Shown here: one piece after another, positions 53,657 to 62,300 of the stretch
Numbering within the stretch: position 1 is the first letter of the stretch
How the letters are laid out: every line of letters starts with the position of its first letter
NCBI GenBank assembly: GCA_903923905.1
Contig: CAIXZH010000047.1
Coordinates: forward strand, 62,001-126,000
From: an uncultured Bacteroidia bacterium
GTDB lineage: Bacteria; Bacteroidota; Bacteroidia; Bacteroidales; Prolixibacteraceae
DNA: 64,000 bases
Direction of reading: 5' to 3'
Translations under genes and position numbers: made by a program
The notes under the pieces: generated by a model
The model's input: only the letters and a program-made list of their open reading frames with translations
What the model was told of the DNA's origin: nothing
The model's database searches: none

Positions 53657-55435
53657 CTAATTAATTTCCAGATTATATGGCATCCTCGCATAAATACCGT
53701 TGGCGTGCACCTCACGTGAGAAATTCTCCCACAAATGGTATGTTTCTCCCAGTTTTGATTGTAATATACTATTTTGCATTTTAGTCGAGAAACTCTTCAT
53801 CAGCTCTTCGAAAGTATCCTTCTGTTTTGGAAGTTCTTTAATCCGGTAATGCTGTATTTTAGCTTTGGCCGCTGCAAGTTTCACAGCGTCGTTAAGCCCC
53901 CCGAATTCGTCAACCAATCCAATCAGTTTTCCGTTTTCCCCGCTCCAGACGCGTCCCTGTCCGATTGAATCGACGAAGGTGGTCGTTTTCTTCCGGCCAT
54001 CAGCGACATGGGAGATAAAGGTATCGTAAGTCGATTCAACATAGGTTTGCATTAAATTCCTTTCGAAAGGGGTCATTTTACGCGTAATTGAAGGCATGTC
54101 GGAATGCTGGTTGGTCGAGACATTGTCAAAGGTAATCCCGATTTTATCGGTAAGCAAGCCGCTAAGATTCGGGATGGTTCCAAATACGCCGATTGATCCG
54201 GTAATTGTTGTTGGATTTGCCAGAATTGCATCTGCGCCACAGGCAATATAATATCCGCCTGAAGCAGCATAATCACCCATCGAGACAATAACCGGTTTTA
54301 CCTTTTGGGCAAGGATAACCTCGCGCCAGATCACTTCAGAGCCATATGCCGAGCCGCCGGGTGAATTCACCCGGATAACGATAGCCTTGACTGCCGAATC
54401 GGTTCGGGCTTCCCGAATACCTTTGGAAACTTCCTTCGAATCAATCTGATAAGGGCCATCACTTCCGCCATCGATTTCACCCTCTGCGTAAACAATTGCG
54501 ATTCGGTCCCTGGCTAATCCTCCTGTTCCAGGTGTTTTTGGAACTTTATCATATTCCACGACTGAAACCACCGGGATTTCATCATTTGCTCCAAGTCCGG
54601 TTAGCTTTCTGAAATCGGATAAAACCTGGTCCTTATATTTCAGATTATCAAAAAACTTATTTTTCAACGCTTTATCCGCCTTTTGAAAAGTCATCACTCC
54701 ATCTGCATAGCTGTTCAGGCTATCAACAGGTACCCCACGTCGTTCTGAAATCCCATTCAGCACATGATTCCAAATACTCTTCAGGTAAACAGTGGTCTGC
54801 TCGCGGCTTGCATCCGACATCTTATCAAACAGATAAGGTTCGACAGCCGATTTAAACTTGTTATTCTTTCCCCGAACAACCTGCATTTCAATTCCAAACT
54901 TATCCATTGCTTTCTTGAAGAAGGTATGTTCTGCGTTAAGTCCGCGGAAATCAAACATTCCCATCGGATTCAACATCAAGCTATCTGAGGTTGTAGCCAG
55001 ATAATAAGCCTTTTGGGAGATCATGTCAGCATAGGTATAGATGAATTTACCCGATTTCCGGAAATCGATCAGTGCATTTCGGATCTCCTCAACTGTAGCA
55101 TATCCGGCATTAATTTCAGAGAGTTCCATATAGATCCCCTTAATACGGTCATCTGTTTTGGCTTTTTCAATACAGCCAAGAATCTGGTTCAAGCCCGTTG
55201 TATTCGACATTTTAATACCTGGCAATTCAAGATCCTCAAATGGATTATTGGATTTTCGCTCCACAATCCGGCCATCCAACTTGAGCATCAGCAATGACTG
55301 GCTCTTAATCGTAACAATCTGATCTTTAAAGGATGTAAGGGCAGATATCGTTCCGATCAGGAGGAGTATCAGCAGAATTGAGGCTGCGACAATGGCAAGT
55401 AATGATGCAAAAAAGGCTTTCCAAAAAATTTTCAT
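53657..55435 (-). CDS. sppA: Signal peptide peptidase SppA, 67-kDa type
   Basis: 592 residues with an N-terminal membrane helix (AFFASLLAIVAASILLILLLIGTI). Two crotonase-fold halves: the first has SQKAYYLATTSDSLMLNPMG with the Lys of the Ser-Lys pair, the second MGDYAASGGYYIACGADAILANPTTITGSIGVFG with the catalytic Ser. It cleaves remnant signal peptides in the inner membrane. A minus-strand -7 box lies near 55514-55521. Confidence 0.94.
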   Translation of the reverse strand: MKIFWKAFFASLLAIVAASILLILLLIGTISALTSFKDQIVTIKSQSLLMLKLDGRIVERKSNNPFEDLELPGIKMSNTTGLNQILGCIEKAKTDDRIKGIYMELSEINAGYATVEEIRNALIDFRKSGKFIYTYADMISQKAYYLATTSDSLMLNPMGMFDFRGLNAEHTFFKKAMDKFGIEMQVVRGKNNKFKSAVEPYLFDKMSDASREQTTVYLKSIWNHVLNGISERRGVPVDSLNSYADGVMTFQKADKALKNKFFDNLKYKDQVLSDFRKLTGLGANDEIPVVSVVEYDKVPKTPGTGGLARDRIAIVYAEGEIDGGSDGPYQIDSKEVSKGIREARTDSAVKAIVIRVNSPGGSAYGSEVIWREVILAQKVKPVIVSMGDYAASGGYYIACGADAILANPTTITGSIGVFGTIPNLSGLLTDKIGITFDNVSTNQHSDMPSITRKMTPFERNLMQTYVESTYDTFISHVADGRKKTTTFVDSIGQGRVWSGENGKLIGLVDEFGGLNDAVKLAAAKAKIQHYRIKELPKQKDTFEELMKSFSTKMQNSILQSKLGETYHLWENFSREVHANGIYARMPYNLEIN

Positions 55436-55513
55436 CGGTAATGTGCTATATTGAAATGACTGTAAAATCTAATTTTCCCTTTATTATCCGTATTATTGTT
55501 GATATAAATTATG

Positions 55514-55521
55514 CAAATTTA
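55514..55521 (-). promoter_or_regulatory. Candidate -7 box of the sppA-lpxK-punA operon
   Basis: The minus strand reads TAAATTTG, a perfect TAnnTTTG, 79 bp before the sppA start and between the divergent sppA and folK genes. Confidence 0.4.
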
Positions 55522-55527
55522 TAAATA

Positions 55528-56028
55528 ATGGCTGAGGTATTTATCCTTTTGGGTGGTAATGTGGGAGATAAGGCTAAAATATTTGAAGAAACCCGAAAAT
55601 TGATCGGTGAACGAATTGGATTGATCACCAAAATGTCTTCCGTTTATGCCACTGAATCATGGGGATTTAAATCGGACCTCTTCTGGAACCAGGTATTAGT
55701 CCTTGAATCCAGGCTCAATCCATTCAAGATACTTACCCTGACACAATCTATTGAAACAGTGATAGGGAGGTTAAAAAAAACATTATCCAACAATGGATCT
55801 TGCAATTATGAAGACCGGATTATCGATATTGACATCCTTTTTTATGACAATTTACAGTTAGATACACCCAGGCTCACGATACCTCATCCAAAAATCGGAG
55901 AGCGAAAATTTGTTCTGGTTCCATTGAACGAGATTGCTCCTGACAAATATCACCCGGTTTCGGGGGTGAACGTTGAGGAGTTACTCAGGTTATGTACTGA
56001 CCAGTTAATGGTGGAGCGGATTGATTAG
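55528..56028 (+). CDS. folK: 2-amino-4-hydroxy-6-hydroxymethyldihydropteridine diphosphokinase
   Basis: 166 residues, full length. FILLGGNVGDKAKIFEE, SSVYATESWGFKSDLFWNQVLVLESRLNPF, and the metal motif EDRIIDIDILFYD followed by LTIPHPKIGERKFVLVPLNEIAP. Transfers pyrophosphate from ATP to the pterin in folate synthesis. Divergent from sppA with 92 bp between them. Last housekeeping gene before the accessory patch. Confidence 0.95.
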   Translation: MAEVFILLGGNVGDKAKIFEETRKLIGERIGLITKMSSVYATESWGFKSDLFWNQVLVLESRLNPFKILTLTQSIETVIGRLKKTLSNNGSCNYEDRIIDIDILFYDNLQLDTPRLTIPHPKIGERKFVLVPLNEIAPDKYHPVSGVNVEELLRLCTDQLMVERID

Positions 56029-56069
56029 AAATATAACTATCCTAAAAACTTATTAATCCAGGATCAAAA

Positions 56070-56150
56070 TCAGCTTTCAATTCCTCTACCGTTTTCCCTT
56101 TGAGGTAATAACCCAGTAATCTGAGCAAAAACGTATTTCCCTTGGTTCAT
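56070..56150 (-). pseudogene. Possible N-terminal remnant of a DUF4372-type (IS4-family) transposase
   Basis: The minus strand from the ATG at 56150 reads MNQGKYVFAQITGLLPQR, close to the start of IS4-type transposases common in Bacteroidota, then runs into a stop after 26 codons. Nothing more of the element is seen. The fragment is short, so the call is tentative. Confidence 0.4.
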
Positions 56151-56194
56151 TTTCTGAAGAATTTGAAATGGGGACATGGTTACAGTCTGAAAAA

Positions 56195-56277
56195 AATCAT
56201 CAATCACCCGGACAGCCACCCTATGATTTCGTTACAAACGAATCGCAGCTTTCCCCTCGTTGCAAACGAGGGGAATC
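56195..56277 (+). repeat. 83-bp paired-hairpin repeat, copy A (REP-like)
   Basis: Matches 57953-58035 in the same orientation with about four mismatches. It contains two adjacent palindromes: TTCGTT-ACA-AACGAA and TTCCCCTCGTT-GCA-AACGAGGGGAA (11-bp stem). Paired short palindromes are the layout of REP/REPIN elements moved by RAYT transposases; no RAYT gene is in the window. Confidence 0.75.
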
Positions 56278-56412
56278 AGGGGATAATGATGGCAAAACCA
56301 TTACACTTATCGGCATCAACTTTTCACGCGAAGGGAGGAACATCGTGGAATGGATCGAGAAAATTGCTTTAGAAACTAACTCCATAACATTGATTATATA
56401 TAAGATACCTTT

Positions 56413-57681
56413 CTAACTCTTCAGACATCCGATAGGAACTACTAAAACACCATCATTACGACGATAAGCATATTGACCTCCGGTTAATACCATTAAGAAA
56501 GAAACTTGTCCCATTTTATCTTCATCAATTTTTGCTTTTAGCACCAATAAATTTTGAGCAGCTTCCTCAATCTGCTTATTCCCTAATTTTACTTCTATCG
56601 CTGCCCAACGACCATCTCTAAGTCGAACAATCAAATCGGATTCTAATCCACTTTTATCGCGGTAATGAAACACATCACCATCTATCACTTGCGCATAAAC
56701 ACGAATATCTCTTGTGCACAAAGATTCAAACAGGAACCCCAAAGTCTTAAAGTCATTCAGCAAACCATCAGGGTTTGTTCGCAAGACTGCTGTAGCAATA
56801 GAAGGATCAACAAAATGTCTTTTTGATGAAGTGCGAATTGCCGTTTTGGAACGCATTGACGGCAACCAGGCCGGTAAATCTTCAACCACAAAAATTCTTC
56901 GTAACGCATTTAGGTACGAACTGATTGTTTTATCTGAAATTGAAATGTCTGTTGCTTCTATATCATTTTTTATGGTCTGTAAAGAGGCCAATGTAGCTAC
57001 ATTTCTCGCCAGAGATCGCAACAATAACCGAACTCTTTCTGGATTTTTTTCCACATCATCAACGCGTGACACATCATAATTAATCACGGCCTCAACATAA
57101 TCTCTTGACATGCGTAAGGCTGATGCTGCATTTCTCATGACGCTGGCAGGCCATCCGCCTCTGCATAAAGCAAAAGCTATTTTTTCTATGGACAATTCAG
57201 ACATAGCCTCAATAGCTTGATTTCCATCAAATAGATCACCTAAAGATACTGTGCCATTCGATTCATGCGATTCAAATAGACTCATAGGACGCATCAGCAA
57301 ACGGGAAAAACGTCCGGTACCTGTATGTGCAGTTACATTATCTACAGGTACTGCAGAGCCTGTCAAAATAAACTGACCGGCATCTCCTGTTTTATCCACT
57401 TCAAATCGGATCGCATCCCACAAAACCGGAGCCATTTGCCATTCATCAATTAATCGTGGTGTTTCACCTTTGAGTAATAATGAAGGCTTTGTATCGGCCA
57501 TTGCCTGGTAAGATGCTGCATTATCCGGATCTTGCATATACAAGATGCTCTTTGCAGCATTAGTGGCAGTACGTGTTTTTCCACACCATTTGGCTCCCTC
57601 AATCAAGACTGCCCCCGAAGATTGCAACGCTATTTGTAATTCCTGATCGCATAAGCGCAATAAATAAGACCTTTCACTCAT
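56413..57681 (-). CDS. AAA-family ATPase with C-terminal DUF4143 domain
   Basis: 422 residues. Walker A region LIEGAKWCGKTRTA, Walker B LIDEWQMAPVLWDAIR, and ILTGSA (sensor) in the AAA_14 part; the C-terminal DUF4143 part has an LESDLIVRLRDGRWAAIEVKLG motif resembling a PD-(D/E)XK nuclease core. These proteins are widespread in Bacteroidota and archaea and often vary between strains; a defence or toxin-antitoxin role has been suspected, but the function is unknown. It is flanked by the two copies of an 83-bp repeat, and its promoter carries three tandem 23-bp repeats. The gene is isolated from its neighbours and looks like an accessory insertion. Confidence 0.85.
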   Translation of the reverse strand: MSERSYLLRLCDQELQIALQSSGAVLIEGAKWCGKTRTATNAAKSILYMQDPDNAASYQAMADTKPSLLLKGETPRLIDEWQMAPVLWDAIRFEVDKTGDAGQFILTGSAVPVDNVTAHTGTGRFSRLLMRPMSLFESHESNGTVSLGDLFDGNQAIEAMSELSIEKIAFALCRGGWPASVMRNAASALRMSRDYVEAVINYDVSRVDDVEKNPERVRLLLRSLARNVATLASLQTIKNDIEATDISISDKTISSYLNALRRIFVVEDLPAWLPSMRSKTAIRTSSKRHFVDPSIATAVLRTNPDGLLNDFKTLGFLFESLCTRDIRVYAQVIDGDVFHYRDKSGLESDLIVRLRDGRWAAIEVKLGNKQIEEAAQNLLVLKAKIDEDKMGQVSFLMVLTGGQYAYRRNDGVLVVPIGCLKS

Positions 57682-57705
57682 AACCTATATGGTACTAATT
57701 CTATG

Positions 57706-57735
57706 CAAATATAAAAGAAATATCTTGCATTTCAA
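57706..57735 (-). promoter_or_regulatory. Promoter of the AAA/DUF4143 gene
   Basis: On the minus strand TTG (57735-57733), 19 bp, then TATATTTG (57713-57706): a full Bacteroidota -33/-7 match, with the start codon 25 bp downstream. Among the best promoters in the window. Confidence 0.7.
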
Positions 57736-57740
57736 TTTAT

Positions 57741-57801
57741 ACTTCCTGATTTGGCGGCAATTTACTTCCTGATTTGGCATTAATTTACTTCCTGATTTGG
57801 C
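57741..57801. repeat. Three tandem 23-bp repeats at the ATPase promoter
   Basis: ACTTCCTGATTTGGC at 57741-57755, 57764-57778 and 57787-57801, exactly 23 bp apart, preceded by TTT in copies 2 and 3. The array starts 6 bp upstream of the -33 element and could be an activator or autorepressor site. Confidence 0.7.
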
Positions 57802-57952
57802 AAATCTCACTTGTGATTATAAAGTCGCACTTTTTGCAACTCATCGCACACTTAGAACAACTTATCCCGATCCTACGGGATGATCTTTTCGTACTTCCAC
57901 GCCAGTGCAAAGAAATATCCAGCAATAAAGTTTTTAATATTATTGATGGGGC

Positions 57953-58035
57953 AATCATCCATCACCCGGACAGCCACCCTGTGGTATCGTTACAAACGAA
58001 TCGCAGCTTTCCCCTCGTTGCAAACGAGGGGAATC
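57953..58035 (+). repeat. 83-bp paired-hairpin repeat, copy B (REP-like)
   Basis: Second copy of the element at 56195-56277, same orientation, with the same two palindromes including TTCCCCTCGTT-GCA-AACGAGGGGAA. The two copies bracket the AAA/DUF4143 gene and its promoter. Confidence 0.75.
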
Positions 58036-58039
58036 TGGA

Positions 58040-58244
58040 GTGCCTTAAAATGATCAAACCGTTCGTCTTTGTAAGCCGGATTGCCCGGTTGGAATAGATC
58101 GTTATTAATTAATGTTAAATGTCTGCGTAAATATGACATAGGGTTCTGATCATTTTGTCGACCAAAGGTGGTCAGATAATCTGGCATATCCACCAAGCTG
58201 GTTGATAAATCTTGGTGCAACGTAATGTTGAAATCAATATTCAA
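58040..58244 (-). pseudogene. Unrecognised coding-like fragment ending in the repeat
   Basis: A minus-strand frame of about 70 codons (MNIDFNITLHQDL, later MPDYLTTFGRQNDQNPMSYL) reads protein-like up to the 83-bp repeat and then runs into it. It may be the end of a broken gene. I do not recognise the family, and chance coding is possible. Confidence 0.25.
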
Positions 58245-58454
58245 ATGATATGGAATACTGGGTGTGGAAACGTTTCGTCACACCTGTTTCACAAGACAGT
58301 TGGAAACCGGGTTATTCGGTTGAATAACTATTCCGAAGAGTCGGTAATCCTGTTAATGACCCTTTTAAATCATTCGTCACCTTCGCTCACAAAGAGATAT
58401 CTCGGAATTCGCAAACGTGAGGTGATGGATGTTTATGATTCTTTGAGGTTATAG
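58212..58454 (+). pseudogene. C-terminal remnant of a tyrosine recombinase/integrase
   Basis: The plus strand encodes SSHLFHKTVGNRV, then SEESVILLMTLLNHSSPSLTKRYLGIRKREVMDVYDSL, the catalytic C-terminus of Bacteroidota phage-type integrases, with the final Tyr in RYLGI. The HxxR motif reads HLFH, so the second catalytic Arg is replaced by His. There is no N-terminal or core-binding domain and no ATG. It is a decayed fragment of an integrase gene, evidence for past insertion at this place. Confidence 0.7.
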
Positions 58455-58643
58455 GCAAATCAATAAAAAGAAGACAACAAACCAACGTCTCCGAAAATAT
58501 TTAGTCAGATTAAACAAATCTAATTTTGTAAAACGCTAAACGAAACAAGGAGATAATCGTTCTTAAAACTCTCAAGAATAGGAGGTCAATTTACACCGGC
58601 GGAGCAGAATCAATTTGGAGAGTATAAAATGAACTCTGGTTTA
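58455..58643. other. Intergenic, nothing recognised
   Basis: About 190 bp between the integrase remnant and the uroporphyrinogen-decarboxylase-family gene, without a supported feature. Confidence 0.4.
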
Positions 58644-59738
58644 TTAGTAATTCCCGTGTTTTTTGCACAATTCAATAAACTTTAGCACTCGCTCAGGGGA
58701 AATATCGTTTTGTAGAATATGTGCTGGAGCAATCATATAACCTCCATTTTTGCCCAGAATAGAGATTTTTTCGACGATGTCGTGTTCCAGTTCCTCATCG
58801 GTACCGTTGGGAAGCAGGTCTTGCTGATCAATTGCACCCCAGAAGGAAAACTTATCTCCAAAATTATTTTTCATTTCTTTAGGTAAATGACCCGGAACAT
58901 TTGGCTGAACTGGGTTGAAGACTTCGAAACCAATTTCTCGGATGTCATCCAGGAGTTCCGCAACAGCACCATCGCAATGAAGGATTGGAATAATATTGGG
59001 TTTGGCTTCTTTAAAGCGATCAATCATTCGTTTATAGTGCGGTAACAATTGTTCACGAAAAGTTTCTGGAGAAATAATCAGACTGATCTGTGTGCCAAAA
59101 TCATCGCCAACCCAGATCGCATCTACTCCCCTTTCAATCAATCGAAGACCAATCTGAGTCTGGTATTCGGCACAGGCTTCAAAGAGGGGAATCACATATT
59201 CGGTCTCCATCATCATATCAACCAGGAGTTTCTCCATACCCACCAACTGATGTGCAAGAGAGAAAATAGTTACTTCAATATCCCCGATTATCAGGTAATC
59301 GCTTTTATATTTTTTCACTAGAGCATCCTTGAATCGGCCAGGTGCATCGGGATCAGGGAATTGAAAATTTTCGATGTCCGCCTTGGTTTCTGCTTTTTCC
59401 AGAGGATATTCGATCACTTCCACATAGGTATCACCCTGCCGCACTTTAATTCCATACTCATTTAGCCAGCAACCCTGCTCATCCTTTATGATTTTATAAT
59501 CATCGGAAACCGAGGCTCCGGTCACAATCACATCGCTCCCCAGGACCACCCGCAATTCGTTGGCGCTGATGCGATATGTTACATCCTCGTAAGGGTTTTC
59601 GGTATAAGTGACTTGAATTCCCAACTCTTCTCCGAAATGGTCAGACAACTGACGACAAAGGTCAAACTGAACAGGAACCCTGTCGGGTAATCCTGGCAGC
59701 CGCTTAAAGGCTTTCAATACACGTTCTCTTGAATTCAT
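58644..59738 (-). CDS. Uroporphyrinogen-decarboxylase-family (URO-D/MtaA-like) protein
   Basis: 364 residues. The URO-D/cobalamin-methyltransferase-like barrel begins MNSRERVLKAFKRLPGLPDRVPVQF and has WVGDDFGTQISLIISPETFRE, IPILHCDGAVAELLDDIREIGFEVFNPVQP and GGYMIAPAHILQNDISPERVLKFIELC, as in the many URO-D-like proteins found beside carbohydrate or corrinoid genes. It is not a housekeeping HemE: the N-terminal substrate motifs of HemE are absent. HCDG could place a metal ligand as in corrinoid methyltransferases, but the usual HxCG spacing is not kept. Substrate unknown. Not near the mta genes. Confidence 0.8.
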   Translation of the reverse strand: MNSRERVLKAFKRLPGLPDRVPVQFDLCRQLSDHFGEELGIQVTYTENPYEDVTYRISANELRVVLGSDVIVTGASVSDDYKIIKDEQGCWLNEYGIKVRQGDTYVEVIEYPLEKAETKADIENFQFPDPDAPGRFKDALVKKYKSDYLIIGDIEVTIFSLAHQLVGMEKLLVDMMMETEYVIPLFEACAEYQTQIGLRLIERGVDAIWVGDDFGTQISLIISPETFREQLLPHYKRMIDRFKEAKPNIIPILHCDGAVAELLDDIREIGFEVFNPVQPNVPGHLPKEMKNNFGDKFSFWGAIDQQDLLPNGTDEELEHDIVEKISILGKNGGYMIAPAHILQNDISPERVLKFIELCKKHGNY

Positions 59739-60092
59739 AGATTAGTTCAAAAATTTTATAATTTCTAATTGCCAATGTTTTTATTTTACTTTTTGGACTA
59801 CAAGTGATAATTGCAGCCCGGCTAATCCAATATTTCTCTTCATGTGATAATTCCATATCTTTAAACAGTATCACACAATATTGCCAGCCTATGACCTACT
59901 TTTATTACTGAAAGAATCCCAATAGTACCCTTAGACCAACTGTAATTACCGCTATCAAGTACACAGCATTATTGGAGGCATCCCAATAGCTAATATCTTT
60001 GCCGATACCACATTTTTTCCAACTGCTTTAGCAGCCACCTTACACTTTCCTTTTTGTACCCCTAGAATGAACCATTTGGTAATTTGTAAATC
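59739..60092. other. 354-bp intergenic region, nothing recognised
   Basis: No gene, RNA or clear promoter box is seen. Sequence is AT-rich up to about 59930 and mixed after that. Confidence 0.4.
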
Positions 60093-62090
60093 TCAAGGAA
60101 TAGGCACACTGTGACCGAGACGACCGGTAAGCCAGACTGAGAGGGGATAATAGGCATCCACCAATAGTCCTTCATAACCACATGGTGTCCCGTTCCATTC
60201 CTTCCAATCACCGCCATTCCCAATACCGTTCTGAAATGTGCCTTTGCTGTACCCTTCCAGCATTTTGTCAAAGATGGCATCAGCCTCACCCTTGCGCCCT
60301 ATTGAGTATAAAGCCTGAATATAATGGGAAGCCATGCTGCCGGTCACGCCGCCATTTTCGTAAAGTTGAAAACTAAGGATATGCGGGAATGGTATCAGAT
60401 TGCCCGGAAGACCGTACTGAAAACTACTGAAGCCGACTTCCTTAATCTTGGCTTGTAGCCTATCAAGAATCGCATTTGCCTCTTGCTGGTCTACCAAACC
60501 ATATGAGATAGCGATGCCATTGGCCCACAAGAAGTAGCTGTCCCGGAGCTTGCCATCCAATGTGCGCCAGCCGGCGAGCACTCCGGATTCAGGGTTGTAG
60601 AATGTCGCGTAGTAAATTGCTTTGATCTGATCTGCGCGACCGCGATACTGTCTGGCTTTGATTTCATTGCCGGCACGGTGTTCCAGATCGGCCATGCAAC
60701 GAAACGCACGCCAGGCCAGTGCGGAACTGTAAGCATCTTTCCCATTCCAATTCACGTTGTCCCACCAGTTTGTGGGTCCGGACGCCGATTCGGCCAACCC
60801 ATCGCCATCAATGTCCTCGGCAATAATACGGTCAGCGAACTTTTCGATGTCGGCCATCCGGTACTTCAACCATTTGGGGTCGGGCTTGCTCGTGGCATAA
60901 TCCCAGGAAGCAATGACTGTAGAAGGAGCCACGTCCTGAAAATTATCCGCATAACCTTTGAAACCGTCAAAATAGCGATCAAGAGACATCCGAACAAGAT
61001 CAAGCGCAGTGAAGTCATCAAACAATGGCGGTGTATAACATGCTTGATCTGCATACATGAATATGCACATCTGGCAGACATCGCCTGTCGAATTGTTTGC
61101 CAGGCAGCCTAAATCGGGACGAAACCCAAAAATGTTCAACCATGCCTTTTTGATGCCAATAAGTTTCGGATCGGCGTCAACTAAGTCCGCGTTTGGATAG
61201 ACTGAAGTGACATCCATGCTGAGTTCGATATGTTGTTTCCCCGCCTTTTGTATTCCGGACTGGCGTCCCTGTTGCAGGTCTAGCTGAATTTGTTCCGGAC
61301 CCAAGTGAATTTCATCAACTTTGAGGAGGTGTCGGTTGCCGATCTTTTCTATCTTCATTCGTTCGTCGGCTGTCATTTTACGCCAGGCGGCGACAGCTCC
61401 AGGCTGGATGGGTTTGAGGTCCCGCAACAGCGAAAAATGCCAGGTCACCTCCTCGCCACCTTGAACTTTGGCCCGCACCAATAGGCTTCCCCAATCGGGA
61501 AAGTGAAGCAAAACAGGAAATTGCAAGATGCCCAATTCGCCTTCTCTGACCAGCCCCAGCGGTGATGCAGGCGTAACTGTGGCGTCAAACATAAAACGTA
61601 ATGGCGAAGCATCGGGGGCATCATAATCCTGCAAAATATTACGGTCAATCATTATGCCGATTGATCTTGGTTGGATCGTAAAACTGATTGCGTCTGTTTC
61701 ATCGGCGCCCAGTTGGATGCTGGAATAGCTCACCACATTCCTATCTATGGTAGCAGTGCATTTTACTCCTGTCGGAGCTACAAATACATTCGCACCGGCA
61801 GTCGCAGGACCACAACCGATAGGACTTTTCAACAGATTGCTGGAATGGTTACCGTTTCCTGTTGCGTCCACTGAAAGAAAGGTCATTTTTGGCTCACTTC
61901 GTGAGAACGCTACCTTAAGCCAGGGTGACGAATAGATGACTGCTTCTGCATTGGATTGAGTTATTAAACCCTCTGAAAGGTGTAGTTTAGCATTACAAAT
62001 CAGTGTATTGAAAGCCAAGACAAACGTCAGGATGCCTATGGTAACTACTTTTAAAATGATTGAAAGTGAAATTTCTTTTTTCTTGTTCAT
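60093..62090 (-). CDS. Secreted six-hairpin glycosidase (GH116/GH63-like), family not assigned
   Basis: 665 residues with an N-terminal hydrophobic signal/anchor (IILKVVTIGILTFVLAFNTLICNA). An N-terminal beta-rich half is followed from about residue 330 by an (alpha/alpha)6 domain: IIAEDIDGDGLAESASGPTNWWDNVNWNGKDAYSSALAWRAFRCMADLE resembles the acidic and Trp-rich motif of GH116 and related families, and YGLPGNLIPF and ENGGVTGSMASHYIQALYSIGRKGEA follow. The closest family cannot be decided from sequence alone. Base composition looks richer in G and C than the neighbouring genes, a hint of transfer from another phylum. It may act on rhamnose- or glucose-containing glycans with the adjacent esterase. 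Confidence 0.65.
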   Translation of the reverse strand: MNKKKEISLSIILKVVTIGILTFVLAFNTLICNAKLHLSEGLITQSNAEAVIYSSPWLKVAFSRSEPKMTFLSVDATGNGNHSSNLLKSPIGCGPATAGANVFVAPTGVKCTATIDRNVVSYSSIQLGADETDAISFTIQPRSIGIMIDRNILQDYDAPDASPLRFMFDATVTPASPLGLVREGELGILQFPVLLHFPDWGSLLVRAKVQGGEEVTWHFSLLRDLKPIQPGAVAAWRKMTADERMKIEKIGNRHLLKVDEIHLGPEQIQLDLQQGRQSGIQKAGKQHIELSMDVTSVYPNADLVDADPKLIGIKKAWLNIFGFRPDLGCLANNSTGDVCQMCIFMYADQACYTPPLFDDFTALDLVRMSLDRYFDGFKGYADNFQDVAPSTVIASWDYATSKPDPKWLKYRMADIEKFADRIIAEDIDGDGLAESASGPTNWWDNVNWNGKDAYSSALAWRAFRCMADLEHRAGNEIKARQYRGRADQIKAIYYATFYNPESGVLAGWRTLDGKLRDSYFLWANGIAISYGLVDQQEANAILDRLQAKIKEVGFSSFQYGLPGNLIPFPHILSFQLYENGGVTGSMASHYIQALYSIGRKGEADAIFDKMLEGYSKGTFQNGIGNGGDWKEWNGTPCGYEGLLVDAYYPLSVWLTGRLGHSVPIP

Positions 62091-62300
62091 GTAATGTTTA
62101 TTTTAAAGTTTTTCAACGAAATTGTTTTCCTTAAATGGAAAACTTCATATTCTGTGGAGACCACTGATTGAACCGTTATTCAGTGCGGATTCCATTTTTT
62201 TGCAGTGAACTTGACAAACTATTATATATGCTTGCTGACCCTGAATATTTCGGATAAAAATCAGCAGGGAAAGAATTATAGTAAGCTTCTTCATGGAATT
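62091..62300. other. Intergenic region between glycosidase and esterase genes
   Basis: 210 bp; no gene or clear promoter box is seen on the minus strand. Confidence 0.35.

Noticed and set aside
57741-57801. Tandem repeats as a CRISPR array
   Set aside because: Period is 23 bp with only 8 bp between identical cores, only three units, no cas genes; it fits an operator array better.
58644-59738. URO-D-family protein as the missing MtaA partner of the methyltransferase set
   Set aside because: It is 41 kb away and lacks the usual HxCG zinc motif spacing, so there is no support for this link.
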